A stretch of 64,000 nucleotides of DNA. Origin: Dioscorea cayenensis subsp. rotundata. Its lineage: Eukaryota > Streptophyta > Magnoliopsida > Dioscoreales > Dioscoreaceae. Shown here one piece after another: positions 36,324 to 48,600 of this stretch. Positions within the stretch are counted from its first letter, which is position 1. Each line of letters begins with the position of its first letter. The stretch covers positions 496,001 through 560,000 of the forward strand of contig NC_052472.1 of the NCBI RefSeq assembly GCF_009730915.1, written 5' to 3'. A model generated the notes under the pieces. It saw only the letters and a list, made by a program, of their open reading frames with translations, did not search any database and was not told where the DNA came from. Made by a program: the position numbers and the translations under genes.

Positions 36324-38556
36324 AGAGCATCTTGTTCTCCCCATTAATTCTATATTGTTAGTACTCTCAAATAATCTTGGTGTGATATCATCCATTCTTT
36401 TATGATGTTAATGAAGTCCTTAGCATCAAAATTTAAAAAGGAATCAAATCAAGTTGGATATGAGAACATATATATATATAGACACACATATGATGGAAGT
36501 ATTCATTTGGTACAAAACAAAGAAGGAGGACCACTGTCAAAGCTTGCATGCATGAAGAGTAGTGCTGTTAAGTTTTCACTTGGTATTGATAAAGACAAAG
36601 TCCATACCATGCATGGCCAGTGAATATTTACTAGTGTGAAGTTAATAAGTTATATATATATTTAAAATAGGTCAGAAGAAAGAAAGAAGCTGCCAAAGTC
36701 CTCATTCTTCATTGAAGTTTCAAATCATAAATGAATGTACATGTTTGTGTTTTCATGCATGCATAGTGTTACTTATGCATGGATGGAAATAAACGGAAGA
36801 TGAGAGAGTTGAGTTCAATGGGAACACAGCCATGAAATTTAGAGATTTGGTGGGTGGCCTCACGTGCCCATGCGTTTTTATCCATGAACACCCTCCAAAG
36901 TTTAGCAAATTCATGAAGAGAGAGCGAAAGTTGGCAGGGAGGGGGTAAAATTGTAAAATTGATAGTAAAGTTCTTGGGGTGAAAAACAAAAATAGAGCAA
37001 ACAAGTGGACCTCTGCAAATGGAAAACAAAAAATTACAAATTAATTGCTACTCTGGCTAATTATCTTCTTTGGTATCATTGATAAGATAAAAAAAAAAAA
37101 GACTTATATATAATATATGATAAGTATATATATATAGTTTATTTTTACATTTCACCCATTATAAACTTTTAATTTATATTTAACAAACAAAAAGATTTAT
37201 AACCTACCTACATTTGATCTCGCTGTGAAAATCAAATATGGAACATTCAAAAATTTTGAATTTAAAATTTGAAGGAAACAATGATGGTACCGGATCATCA
37301 GTTGTGCGTACAAACTCACAACCCAAACCTGTCATTCTCCGTTAAAGGCATAGCAGTCTAATGATCAATCTCTAGCCTAGACTAACACTTCTGACACATG
37401 ACTTGTCTATATTTTGTAAAAAAAATTATATATGACTATTGTACTAGTAGAATTCAAATAATTCAACACAATATATATATTTCTTAGATAGTGATAGGTA
37501 AAGAAAAATCAATATAAATAACATGAATTCTTCATCACTATTGAATGGTTATTCTTCAAAATATTAGGAGCCATATTTATATGAAAAAAATAATAAATTT
37601 GCAAGGTTTACTACAAGATAATATATAAGAAAAATAATATATATATATATATTCTACATTTAAAAGAGGAGAAGTAAGGGGTTGCAATTTGCATTAGATA
37701 TATAAATAATAAAACATTTGCTGGCTTCCATACACATCCCAAAAGGCCCACAAAGTCCACACAAACTCCAAAAAAGGTGACCATTCATGCATCCAAAAAT
37801 TCTGTACATACCCAAATAATTCACCCTAAAAATAAAAATAAAAATAAACTCATTGCATTTATAGAATTTTTATTTCATCATATAAAATACTCCAATTTAC
37901 CTCCTGACAAAAGACACCAATTCTTTTTCCTGATATTCAACTAAACAAAACCTTGGGTCCTCCCCAAAACGAACACCCACGCAAAGAATCCGATACCAAT
38001 TGACCCAAATGCCGTTAGTCCTTCCCCTCTTTTTCCTTTCTCTTCATGTGTATATATATATATATATATATGTATATATTTATATAGAGAATATATATAA
38101 AAAAAAAGATAAGCCATGATTTAATTAAATACAGAATAGAAGACAGTAAGACATGAAACAAGATAAATACATGAAAAATAAGATATTAAGGAAGAAGATT
38201 TCTTTCATCCAATAATGTTAAATATGAATATTAAAAAATTAAAAATTTTGTATATTAAAAAAATTATCATTATAAATTCTTAGAAGATCTCCTAAGTAAT
38301 ACATAAACGAGTTAATCAGTTGAACACCTTAAATTAAGACTAATGTTTGAAGTAATCTCTTTAAATTCAAAACGAGAGATTGTTTAAATTCAGGTGTATT
38401 TAATATTTGATACGAAATCTTCTGCCTTCCTTAAATATCATTTTTTTTTTTAAAAAAAATGAATTTATTGTATTTATATTAAAAACTACAAGATTTATTT
38501 ATTTATTCATTAAATTGGGAAAAAAAAAGAAGCATTTATTTGTAGGCTTGGTAGCA

Positions 38557-38565
38557 TTATATAAG
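38557..38565 (+). promoter_or_regulatory. TATA box candidate of the GRF gene
   Basis: TTATATAAG sits about 350 bp upstream of the GRF start codon and about 30 bp before a long TC run (38587-38610) typical of plant leaders. Downstream the leader contains CAA and TTC triplet runs. Confidence 0.5.
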
Positions 38566-38779
38566 TGAGATACCTACACATCTGTTTCTCTCTCTCTCTC
38601 TCTCTCTCTTCTCCAATTATTACTTGTTGTCAAGACCACTTCTTTCTTCTTCTTACAATAAACAAATAATTTTTTTATAAAAACTGGTTTGGTTTTTCTT
38701 TGTTTCCTTCCTCAGCTCAAACACCAAAGCACCAGCAACAATAACAATAACAACAACAACAACAACAACAACAAGAGCA

Positions 38780-38890
38780 ATGCTTTTGCTTCTCATTCTC
38801 TTCTTCTCTTCTTCTTCTTCTTCTTCTTCTTCTTCAGCATCACATGAGCATAAAGCTTCTACAATACTTGGTTCTTGTATCTCATTGTAG
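38780..38890 (+). other. Upstream open reading frame in the GRF leader (36 codons)
   Basis: ATG at 38780 opens a 36-codon frame that ends at TAG 38888-38890, 24 bases before the GRF ATG at 38915. It starts with a hydrophobic stretch MLLLILFF followed by a serine run encoded by a TTC/TCT microsatellite. If present in the mature mRNA it would be expected to reduce GRF translation. Whether an intron removes it is unknown. Confidence 0.4.
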
Positions 38891-38914
38891 TGCCACTGGT
38901 TGTGGTTGAAAAAC

Positions 38915-41668
38915 ATGGAGTTTGGAGGGATGGTAGGCATGGAAGGGTTGGTGGTTGGTGGTTCCTCTGAAGCTGCTGGTTCTTCTTCTTGTGGCTTCTT
39001 CCCTTCCTCTTTAGCTTCCTCAGAAGTTGAAACCAGAGCTCAAAAAGGGATCTTTGCTAATGGTAATGGTTTCTTCAAGCATGGGAGAACTTGTGGTCTT
39101 GAAGGACATGACTTGAGAACTCTCAAGATGGCTAGGACTTCTTCATCAGCTTCTCTTCTGAGATCCAGCTTCCATGATGCTGGAGAACATATGCTTAGCT
39201 TTTCATCACCAAAGTCTGATGCTTTGCTTCTAACTAGTGAAGGGACTTTGCCCTTTTATCATTTGCCTTCATCCTCATCAGCATCATCATCATCATCTTC
39301 TTCTTCTTCTTCTTCTTCTTCTTCAACACCAGCTTATTTCAGGACTGCAGGTATATTGCTAAACTTGTTGAACTTTGTTTTGGATCTTTAGTTTTGGTTG
39401 TTTGGGACTTACTGTTGAAATCCCAACAAGCATTGATTGAAGGGGAGGGAGGGGGTCCATTCATGGTATTTTTGGATCTTTGTTTTTTGAGTCTTGTCAA
39501 CAAAAAAAATTACAAAAAAAGGGAAAGTTTTGTGTTTTTCTCATTCTTTTATCCTTTTGTTCATCACTGTTGCAGGGTTGAGTTCTGGAAACACAAGTTT
39601 GATGAACATGCATGGGGTTTTGGCAGGGGTTAGAGGTCCTTTCACTCCATCTCAATGGATGGAGCTTGAACATCAAGCATTGATCTACAAATACATTGAT
39701 GCAAATGCTCCTATTCCATCCAATCTTCTCATTCCAATCAGAAGAAGCCTCTACCAGTCTGGTTTTCCTCCCTTCTCAGCAGGATCCCAAAGATCCAACC
39801 CTTGTAAGTCTTTTCCTGCTTTTTTTTTTCATAAAAAAAAAAGATCCCATTTCTTGATCTTGTGATATGTTATAAACTTGCTTCTGATTGATAACCCAAA
39901 ATAACAAAACAAAACTAAACAAAGGTTACTCTTTGATTCATTTCAGTAGGAAATATGCTTGATATCTGTAACATGGTTTAAGCTTGCTTCTGATTGATAA
40001 AAAATGGAAAGAAATAAGAAAGATACTCTTTTGAATGCATATAAAGTAAAAGAAGTTGCTTCTTTGATTCATTTCAGCTTTGTTTCTGTTTATTCTTACT
40101 TTAAGATGTGTATGTTTGATGTTGGAAATGTTATTATTGTAACAACAGTGGGATGGGGATCTTTCCATCTGGGTTTCACTGGAAATGCTGATCCAGAACC
40201 TGGTCGATGCCGTCGAACTGACGGGAAGAAATGGCGGTGCTCAAGAGATGCAGTTGCCGATGGAAAATACTGCGAGCGACACATGAATCGTGGCCGCCAT
40301 CGTTCAAGAAAGCATGTGGAAGGCCAGAATGGCCATGCCGCGAAAGCGATGCCTATCATTGCTCCTTCACCATCAGCTTCGGCTGTTCCTGGTGGCGGAT
40401 CATCTAATAGCCTAAACATTTCACAGCAACACACCAGAAATTTCCAGTCTAGTGTTGCTGATCCTTCCTCTGCACAGTTCAACAGGTACATTCCGATCAA
40501 CATCCTCTTTCTGTTTCGATCACACATAAAAGTATTCTCATAAAATCGTCTAGAGTTGACAATTTATAGAACAAAATATTATCTTCTATTATGTTGCTGT
40601 AACACTGATTAAATTAATAGTTCGCAGATATGAAAATAGCTTACTTGAACTCCTGTAACAGGAATGATGTTTAGTATTTGAATGCATAAGCTACTAAGAC
40701 AGCATATGTTGATAATCCTTGGTACTTTTCGCCTTCTATTTTCAGCCATATATATGTTTGAAAATAGATGCTGTGTATACTCCAAAAAGAAGCAGAACTA
40801 TAAGTATGCATAATCGGTTTCTCGAGAAAGAAAATGATGATTCCGGTTCTTGCGCAGGATGTTAATGAGCAAAGAGAATGTTAATGGTGGTGTGCCGGAT
40901 TCACAAGGCTTCTCCATGCTAACTTCTGTAAACCCAAAAGCGATGGACAACTCGTTCTCGATATCAAAACAACAGAACCCATTTGAAGGAGCTTCTTCTC
41001 GAACTGATTTCGGACTGTTTTCCACCGATGCGCTTTTGAATACTCCAAGGAACTCGTACTCGGATCATATGGAACTCAAAGACCAACAGACCCAAGCACA
41101 TCCTCTTCGGCACTTCTTCGATGACTGGCCCAAGAACCGTTCTGATCGATCAACAATCACCTGGCCAGAGGTTGAAGAAACTCATTCAAACAAAACTCAG
41201 CTGTCCATTTCCATCCCCATGTCAGATTTCTCATCATCCTCATCGTCTCCCAACCATGAAAAGCTTACACTCTCGCCTCTCAAGTTATCCCGGGAGTTCG
41301 ATCCCATTCCGATGGGTTTAAGCGTCGGAGTTCTGAATGAAGCCAGTCAAAGGCAAGCAAGTTGGATACCGATCTCTTGGGAGTCTTCAATGGGCGGCCC
41401 GTTAGGAGAAGTCTTGACCAACACCAACAACACGACACCGAAGGAATGCAGTAAAAACTACTCATCATCATCTCTAAACCTGTTGACTGATGGCTGGGAC
41501 TCGAGCCCCCGAATGGTGTCATCTCCCACTGGCGTTCTCCAGAAGACCACATTCGGTTCCTTGTCTAGTAGCACCGGCAGTAGCCCGAGGACTGAGAGCC
41601 ATAAAGCTCATGATGAAGATCTTCTTGGTGCGAACCTTGTACATGCGTCAACCATCCCCTCACTGTAA
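38915..41668 (+). CDS. GRF: GROWTH-REGULATING FACTOR (QLQ and WRC domains)
   Basis: Four exons: 38915-39350, 39576-39803, 40149-40485 and 40858-41668, joined in phase into 603 residues. The start is the ATG before [10 protein letters not shown]; frame upstream of it has no ATG. A serine run lies near residues 120-138. QLQ domain (about 166-201): [20 protein letters not shown]; it contacts GIF co-activators. WRC domain (about 236-279): [18 protein letters not shown], then [14 protein letters not shown], with the C3H zinc ligands and nuclear-localisation cluster for DNA binding. C-terminal motifs are LRHFFDDW (FFD), TQLSISIPM (TQL) and GGPLGEVL (GGPL), which place it with the longer GRF1/2-like members. 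Family role: nuclear transcription factor promoting cell proliferation in leaves and meristems. A miR396 site lies at the end of the WRC region. Neighbouring bZIP and PSK genes support the GRF1/2 assignment. Confidence 0.94.
40301..40321 (+). promoter_or_regulatory. miR396 target site in GRF exon 3
   Basis: CGTTCAAGAAAGCATGTGGA plus A is the standard miR396 complementary site of GRF genes at the codons for RSRK-x-VE. The usual GRF site has an unpaired base giving AAAGCCTGTGGAA. Here the position reads A, giving AAAGCATGTGGAA and a His codon. Pairing on both sides of the bulge is intact, so miR396 cleavage is expected. Confidence 0.85.
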
Positions 41669-41699
41669 GCTTACAAGACCAAGGAATGATGGGAATAAA

Positions 41700-43227
41700 A
41701 TACAAGACTAGAAGTTATCGAGGACATGCGAGTATTTAGTTTTGAGTTTGCTGCTGAAGAAGAACATATTGTTAGCTTCGATCGTTCTTGTGTTCTTTAT
41801 TGTTTTTTTTTTCGTGTTGTATGTTAAGTGAAAACTCGCCGTATTTGTTCTGGCGATGTCTTGCCGTGCTGGTAACACCGGTATCGGCCATTTTGGCTTG
41901 TGTTTGTTCTAAAACAATGTATGATCTTATATGTTGTTATGTGTGCTTTGAGTTCATTCTCTGATTCTTTTCATGCATTCACTGTCTGAATTCTTTGATT
42001 TCATGCTGTGAGAACTGTAAAAAGCAAAGGCTAAGAAACGCTTTTAAATTTTTACTGATGATCAACAGATAATGAAACAGAAAAGATTAAAAGCACGTGA
42101 ATTAGAACAAGAACTTCAGAAATTAGATGGGAAGCAAAAGAGAAAAAGGTGGAAAAATAAAAGAGAAAAAAAAAAAAAGGAAGGATTTCATTTCATCACA
42201 AGATCAAATGGAGAGATCTAATCAAAAGTAATTATCATGGAAATAAAGTTCAAGAAGAACCATTAAGGCAAAAGATTTAACTCCACTTATGGTTATCTTT
42301 ATATGTTAAGAGTATCCAAACGTCTTTCAATTGAAATCAAAGGATATCATCCCACTCATAAAGACCACCACCTTCTTGAGTTTTTTTTTCTAATTTTTTT
42401 TAAAAATCAAAATTTAAAACAACTGCCTTCTTATGAACATTAAAGGCAACAAAAACACCCTCTTCTTCACTTGCTTGTGATGAAAACTCCCAACTCTCTA
42501 ATTTTCTTTCCATCAAAATTGTTGAGAAATCGAACAATGATCTAAAAAGAAAAGCACAAGCAATCATACAAAGACACGAGATTTTAATGAAGTTCAGCAG
42601 AATATGCCTATGTCCTCAAGAGTAGAGCGTATGTGAATTCTCTTAGGGTTACATATTACATGAATATATATATAAACTTTACTCGGTACAATTTATCAAA
42701 ATACTACTGTAACTCCGTTCCTACACTATGCTCTGTCTCTCTATTCTACTCTGCTCCAGCATCTGCCCGTTCACGATGAATTATAAAAAATCATGCAACC
42801 ATGAATTATACTTATGAACACAACACTAATCCAATTAAAAGTGGCACAAATTCATATGAAAAAAGAAAAAGCTAAAAGAGTTGTTGTATAATTTAAAACT
42901 AGACCTTATGAGGAACATGCATGAACAATTTGGAAGGAGTAGGAAGAGAAAGAAATCAACACGTGTAATTCTCTCCATCTCTTTCAAGAAAATAAACTTA
43001 AAAGGTGTTGACAATGAACACAAAAATTAAAATGCAAACATATATATATATATATATATGCAAGTGGTGGTTGAGTCAAACTCAAACAGAGGAGCACACT
43101 TGTGTGGACTTGTGCTTTCTCATGAGTTGCTCAAGCACTAAAATCAAATTTGATGTTACTTGTCTGGAATGCCTTTTTTTGTCATGTATATCTTAATTAA
43201 TAGTTCTTTGTTTTCTCTAATAATGGC

Positions 43228-43262
<35 letters not shown>

Positions 43263-43371
43263 CTTACAAAGAATAAAAGAATTGAAACAGTGACAGAAAA
43301 ATTTTAATTTTAAAAGAAGAAAACAAGAGTTTTGGCCTTGTTGATTGGATCTCAAAGTAAACACTCAAGGC

Positions 43372-43409
<38 letters not shown>

Positions 43410-44590
43410 TATGTGTGTGTATAAACAAATATATAGAACTTGGAGTTATGAACAAGAAGTATTGATTTTTTCTTCGATTAGAACTATGTGTCTTAAGCCT
43501 AAAAAATTAAACCAATCTTACTTTTCCAAATAATTTAACACCGCTTGTTCTATATTATATATTATATATATATATATTATATGCATAATGCATCTATCTA
43601 TATAACTATCAATCAGAATATGAAAGGAAGAGTTGGTCGTTTCCAAATGAAAAGGTGAAAAATTATATATTTATTTTTAACATTTTATTTTATAATGTAG
43701 CATAATTTAAATTATGAAAGCAATATCAAAGGTTTCATAGCCTAGTGAACTTGGTCCTACGTGAAAAATGAGGGTAAGATTTAAAAGTCTCAAGTTCAAG
43801 ACTCGTTGGAAGCCTTAGTGATAACAAATCACCAATTGTAAGGATGGACTCACAGTCCAAATCTCTTATTTTTAATTGAGATTCTAATATATATATATAT
43901 ATATATATATAAACGATATAAACATGTCTGTGGAAAGTGACAACCAAATAAAGAACTAATTCGTTGAAAGTGCCAAATTATTATTAGAGTAAAATTTTAA
44001 TTGCACAAAAAAATGGGTGCTATTGTAAAAGTGGTCTTCCAAATTGATTCATCAATCTTGATTAATTAAATTATTATTCTCTCTAAATATTTATAAAGTA
44101 ATGAATGTGCACTAATCCAACTCAAATTTAAACACACAAATATTATGGAAATGGCATCTTTAATAATTAATACTTTTTCACAAGGGGCAATCCATAATTA
44201 TGAATATTTCAAGGGTGTAAAGAGAAAAGACTGCTTAAGAATATCAACCGTTCATCATATTAGATCCTGATAACGAGACAGTTTGTACGGTGAGATGATA
44301 GGGCATTCATTTATGCCCAAAAGTCAAGTGACCACCCAAATTTTCAAATACTTAAATATCTTCATATTTACTAGCGCGGAAAAACATAATTTTAACAAAA
44401 ATATCATATTTACAAGCGAAAAAAAAAGTAAAAGAAAATAAATTTTAAACGATTACTCGCTCCCGTTTCCCCGTTTCCCAAAAAGAGGGAAACGAGGGAA
44501 ACGAGAACGTTGCTCGTTTTTCCGACTAGATATCATTTTTTTTTGAGAATTTTTTCGTGATTAAAAATTCCCGAATTTTATTTTTATTCA
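41700..44590. other. Spacer between GRF and bZIP genes
   Basis: GRF 3' untranslated sequence probably reaches about 41950. The rest is AT-rich with long TA runs (43041-43058, 43231-43260, 43375-43404, 43556-43580, 43888-43911). No gene is seen. A possible LTR fragment lies at 42530-42770. Confidence 0.45.
42530..42770. repeat. Possible LTR-type repeat fragment
   Basis: The segment contains ACACGAGATTTTAATGAAGTTCAGC, here noted as the phrase ACACGAGATTTTAATGAAG, followed by CCTATGTCCTCAAGAGTAGAG. This order resembles the 'dry-to-wet' sequence of many plant LTR or TRIM elements (ACAAGATTTTACGTGGTTCGG... then CCTACGTCCACGG). No second LTR or internal domain was found nearby, so it would be a solo or truncated copy. 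Confidence 0.3.
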
Positions 44591-44595
44591 ATTTT

Positions 44596-45069
44596 TTAAG
44601 CGATTATGGATGATCCAGCGATCGCTGATCCCGAGGCAAAGCCGGGACCGCCACAGACGGGGGATGAGAGCCGTTGGATCTGGCGGAAGATGAGGAAGCT
44701 GTTGATCTCGTTGAACCGGCGGCGCAGAGCGGCTAACTCGGCAATAAGCCGGTTACTATCATGGCGGTAGAGGAGGCAGTGATGGCTGATGGTGGCGAGC
44801 CGGCTCGCCAACTCCCGGTTCTCGGCGCGGAGCCGAGCTGACTGGACCCGGAGCCCTTCGAGATGGCGTTGCTTTCTCATACGAGAGCGACGAGCCGATT
44901 CCCGGTTGGAAACCATACGGCGGCGGCGGCGCTCTTCGACCGGGTCGGGCCCGTCCGAACCGGAGGAGTTGCGGGCCGGGTTATTGTTCGGATTCGGGTA
45001 GAGTGAGTCCCATGATGGGGATCCGAATCCGAAATCGGTCAGGGTTGGTTCGAGTTGGAAGGAGAGCAT
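44596..45069 (-). CDS. Group S basic leucine zipper transcription factor (bZIP6/7-like)
   Basis: Intronless, 157 residues. The basic region at about 46-70 has RMVSNRESARRSRMRKQRHL with the invariant N55-x7-R63 signature. The leucine zipper begins at L73 (exactly ten residues on) and continues with L80, L87 and further hydrophobic heptads to about 115 (LIAELAALRRRF). Small size, single exon and the SNRESARRSRMRKQRHLE signature place it in group S; linkage to GRF and PSK points to the bZIP6/bZIP7 pair. It should bind ACGT-core DNA, probably as a heterodimer. The coding region is far richer in G and C than its surroundings. The leader (45070-45170) contains no ATG, so the sucrose-control uORF of the S1 subgroup is absent. 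Confidence 0.9.
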   Translation of the reverse strand: MLSFQLEPTLTDFGFGSPSWDSLYPNPNNNPARNSSGSDGPDPVEERRRRRMVSNRESARRSRMRKQRHLEGLRVQSARLRAENRELASRLATISHHCLLYRHDSNRLIAELAALRRRFNEINSFLIFRQIQRLSSPVCGGPGFASGSAIAGSSIIA

Positions 45070-45600
45070 GGTGTTAGACCGGGTTTGATTAGAAACTAAA
45101 CCGGGTTTTTTTTAAGCAGGGGATTAAGGGAAGAGAGAAGGGGAAAAGGGAAGAAAGGAGGAGGAGGGGATCGGTATTTAAACTAGTTTAATGGGACCCA
45201 CCAAACAGGGACAAAGAACACGTTTCTGGATTCTATTGGTTCTTTGGATTATACGGTGGGCCCGATGAGTCAGCAAAGCACTTGAACAAAGGACATGGAG
45301 AGGTGACATAAGTTGGGAAACTTTAGATGATGGTTGGTGAAATTGGGGTGAGTCGGGGAATGGGTTTGTTTTTTGGGTGGTTGTTCAGTGAGGAATGGTG
45401 GGCCCGGAGGTATTAGCTTAATCGCGAAGGAATGTTGGGGGAGGGAGGAGTGGGTACGTGGCGAGATGTGGTTGGATAAGACGTTGAGACACGTGACACG
45501 GGTGTGGGCACTAAAACGAAGGCTAATTGATCCGGCGGAACCCTTGTGGGGGATACGTTAGTAATTAAATTTTCCACCGTTGGATGGTTATCCAACGGCT
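45070..45600 (-). promoter_or_regulatory. bZIP leader and promoter region
   Basis: On the minus strand a TTTAAATA candidate TATA box lies at 45175-45183, followed by a C/T-rich leader without upstream ATG. Further upstream are a TGAGTCAGC motif (45268 on), a GTGGGCCC motif (45254 on), ACACGTGACAC near 45491 and a 22-bp palindrome at 45577-45598 with 9-bp arms CCGTTGGAT and ATCCAACGG. Confidence 0.45.
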
Positions 45601-48600
45601 GCTTCCAATGAAAAAATAAAATGAGGTTTAGTTAGTGCTTATACCAAAAATAAACATCGCTTTATTAGTCTTTAATAAGTTGTAATGGGATTGATCTCTT
45701 TACCTTTTAGAAAAATTTTTTTGTTTTTAACCTTTGTGATTCTTAATTACACTAGATCCAATGAAGCAAATAAAATTTATAGATATAACTAACACCCCTG
45801 ACACACACACACACACACACACAGACAGAGAAGTAAAAATGAAAATATGTGTTAGTCTTTACAGTTAGCAGGTAATTAGGTAAAAGTGAAGGTATTAAAC
45901 TTGGAAATGAGTTTAAAGCTGGTAAAAGGAACATATTGATAGGAAGAATAAGGACAGCCGCAAATAAAATGATGAGATTTAAGGAATATATGGTTAAATT
46001 GGTAGTAACTTTGGGTGTCACAAGTCTAACAAAAGACTCATTATAGTACATTGATTTGTCCCTACTTTCATTCTCAGGTTCCTTCATGACAAATCTTTAG
46101 CATCTCATGCTAATCAATATACTGTCTTGTAATTGGCCCAAGGTTTGTATTGTTCTTTCATGTCTTGTATTATATTAAAAAGAACACTCAGAATTAAATA
46201 TTAAAAGCAAGCATGTTACTGCTTTTTTAAAAGAACTCAACTGTGTCCTATTACAGTTTGCTTGCCTGAAGAGCAGGTAAAAAGTTACACCCAGAACAAG
46301 CCAACACAAGAATTTTGTACTGATTGGTTCTTCCTTTGATTTATCCTTGTAATTTTTTTCTTAACATTGATCTAATCTAAATCTATTTATTTCAAAATTA
46401 AGAAAATAGGAGCAGAGGGACTCCAGCAAAGTGGGTCAAAACTCATCTCACCCATTTCCTCAAAAGTAACAATTTAGAAAAATTTAACTTCCTATGTATC
46501 CTCATTTCTTTCCCGGGAGTAATACTACTTTCTGCCCACTTCTATTAACTCACAAACTAAACAAATACAACATACAAACAAGCAAATATATCCCCACACA
46601 TATGTGGTTTTAGGCATCTAAATGTTGTTTAAAATAGTACCAAACATACACAGAAATGTTGTTCAGGTCTCTAATTCTGTCAGTTCATCACACAATATAT
46701 ATATATATATATGGCAAAACATCCTCTATGAACGTCCATAGATAATAAATCTATGAATATCTAATTATCGGCCGTTGGATCGCGATCCAACGGCCGACAT
46801 TGATAAACAACAGTACTATGTGCTGCTGTATTATTCCAAACAGTAACTATATTAACTACTGTTCATCAATGTTGGCCGTTGAAACCATTGGATCTTGATC
46901 CAACGGTTGATAATAGACGTCCATAAATTTCTAGATATATGTATATATATTCCTTATTAATTGATCAACCATACTATAAGCGAAGTGCTGGTATACAACC
47001 CAATCACTTAAACTTGCTCTGTTTTACAGAAGTGAAAAAATGAAGGTGTACTTTTGGTCTCTGACTTGTAAAAACAATGATTTAGTTTTCATCCTTGAGT
47101 GAATTTTGTTTTTATCTTTAGACCAGCACATAAATTTTTTTTGTTTTAAAAGACCACAACACAACAAATATATGAAGGCATAGTTTATAACATCTGAAGG
47201 TTATTTAAAATGGGACAGACTTAGTGATGGGTAATGGGCACCAAACATAAAGGCAGAGATGCTAATAAGGTCTATACTTTTTAAGCTTTCAGTCCAGAGT
47301 CCATGCTACCATGTTACAAGAGATTCATTCATTTGTCATATCCCCCACCTTGCTATGTGTCCACTTCTAACTAGAAAAATTTTAGTACCAAAATCTAGTT
47401 TATGGAACTGTCAGGAAATCTATGGAAAAAGAGGACATGACCCATCACAAACATGCTGCAACAAATGCCTTTATTATAGATTATGAAAAGAAAGCATCTG
47501 TTGGAAAACAAATGATATGGTTGCTTTAGATGATGAGGTGCTAAGACTGGGGAATTTGGCAATTGATGGACATCCATTGATGAAAAAGAATGGTGAGCTT
47601 TAGGAAAGGGTGGTCCTATGTGTGACGCATAAGCATGAAGACAGCCCTACAAACATGAAAGTAAGGTTACACCACATGGCTAAGTTCAGATACTTTGGGA
47701 TACAAGATAGAGTGGAAAAGTAGGAGCTTAAGCTAAAAGTATTCAATTCTAAGGGAAGTCTATAACATTTGGATGGGTAAGTATATAAATCGACAAGCAA
47801 TAGCTGTTTATCCAAAGTAAAAAGATACATTCTTTACCTGGATGGGGTGGCGTATTGGTCTGCGGATGGGTCCGGGTGTGCATGGTGATAAGATTGTGTT
47901 GCCTGCTCGGCGTATGATTTGAAGACCTGTGTATAGATAAGCATTGACTACCAGAAAAAAATGATCACCTTGATGTCGAACATTCAGTTGAAAACAAGCA
48001 AAATTTATCAGATCTCCAGTCTTTCAGAACGTAGCATCTGCGAAATCAACTTGATCAGTCACAATCAGCATCCAATTGGTTATCCAGCATGGTCTTTACA
48101 AAGGAAATAAGAGCAATAATTATGGCCGGTAACCTCCACATCTAATGATCTCCCCATACACTGGGAGAATCAAACTTCCATCAGGGTTATTAATATAAAT
48201 TATTAGAGGATAAAGGTACCAGACATCCATTGAAAAAATTTGCCATACCAAAGTCATGAATGATGATTTCTCATCAGAGCATTTAGATTGTAACTTCCCT
48301 CCTGCTCAATTTCTTTTGTCAAATAAATTCAGACAAAAAAGCTTCAAATAATCGAATGCAGAGTGATTGATGAGGAAACCAGAACCAACCAACCACTTCA
48401 AACATGTTCCTTTATAATTTTGATTTCAAATGAGTTCATTCCAGGAATTGTTATAAGGATAATAGTTACACAGACCATAAAACAACCTGATACTTTCAGG
48501 ATGACTTAACAATCAAGGTTATCTCACAACGACAATTAGAATTTACCAACCATCACAAAAAACGTTCATACATGACATTATCTACTCAAGACACGGCATT

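Larger units (their letters stand above)
28640..38550. other. 10-kb gene-free spacer
   Basis: AT-rich throughout with many TA microsatellites (for example 29161-29178, 30730-30751, 34800-34820, 35647-35667, 38049-38071), a long (AC)n run (36273-36312), a tandem duplication at 32565-32960 and a short less AT-rich island at 33190-33890. Short open frames here lack family similarity and overlap low-complexity sequence, so none is called. Confidence 0.5.

Noticed and set aside
28641..38550. tRNA, rRNA or microRNA genes in the large spacer
   Set aside because: I looked for cloverleaf A/B-box patterns and long miRNA-like hairpins by eye and found none that I could support.
38653..38940. Minus-strand frame with a long glutamate run near the GRF start
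   Set aside because: Produced by reading the CAA and TTC triplet repeats of the GRF leader in antisense.
40096..40527. 143-codon minus-strand frame opposite GRF exon 3
   Set aside because: It lies antisense to the WRC-coding exon and its composition is a mirror of that conserved sequence; no family features.
43231..43404. Long TA runs and other microsatellites as CRISPR-like or structured arrays
   Set aside because: Simple dinucleotide repeats without spacers, in a plant nuclear genome.
45373..45561. Plus-strand frame of 62 codons upstream of the bZIP gene
   Set aside because: It lies in the bZIP promoter, opens with no leader signals and resembles no protein; composition reflects the locally G-rich DNA.
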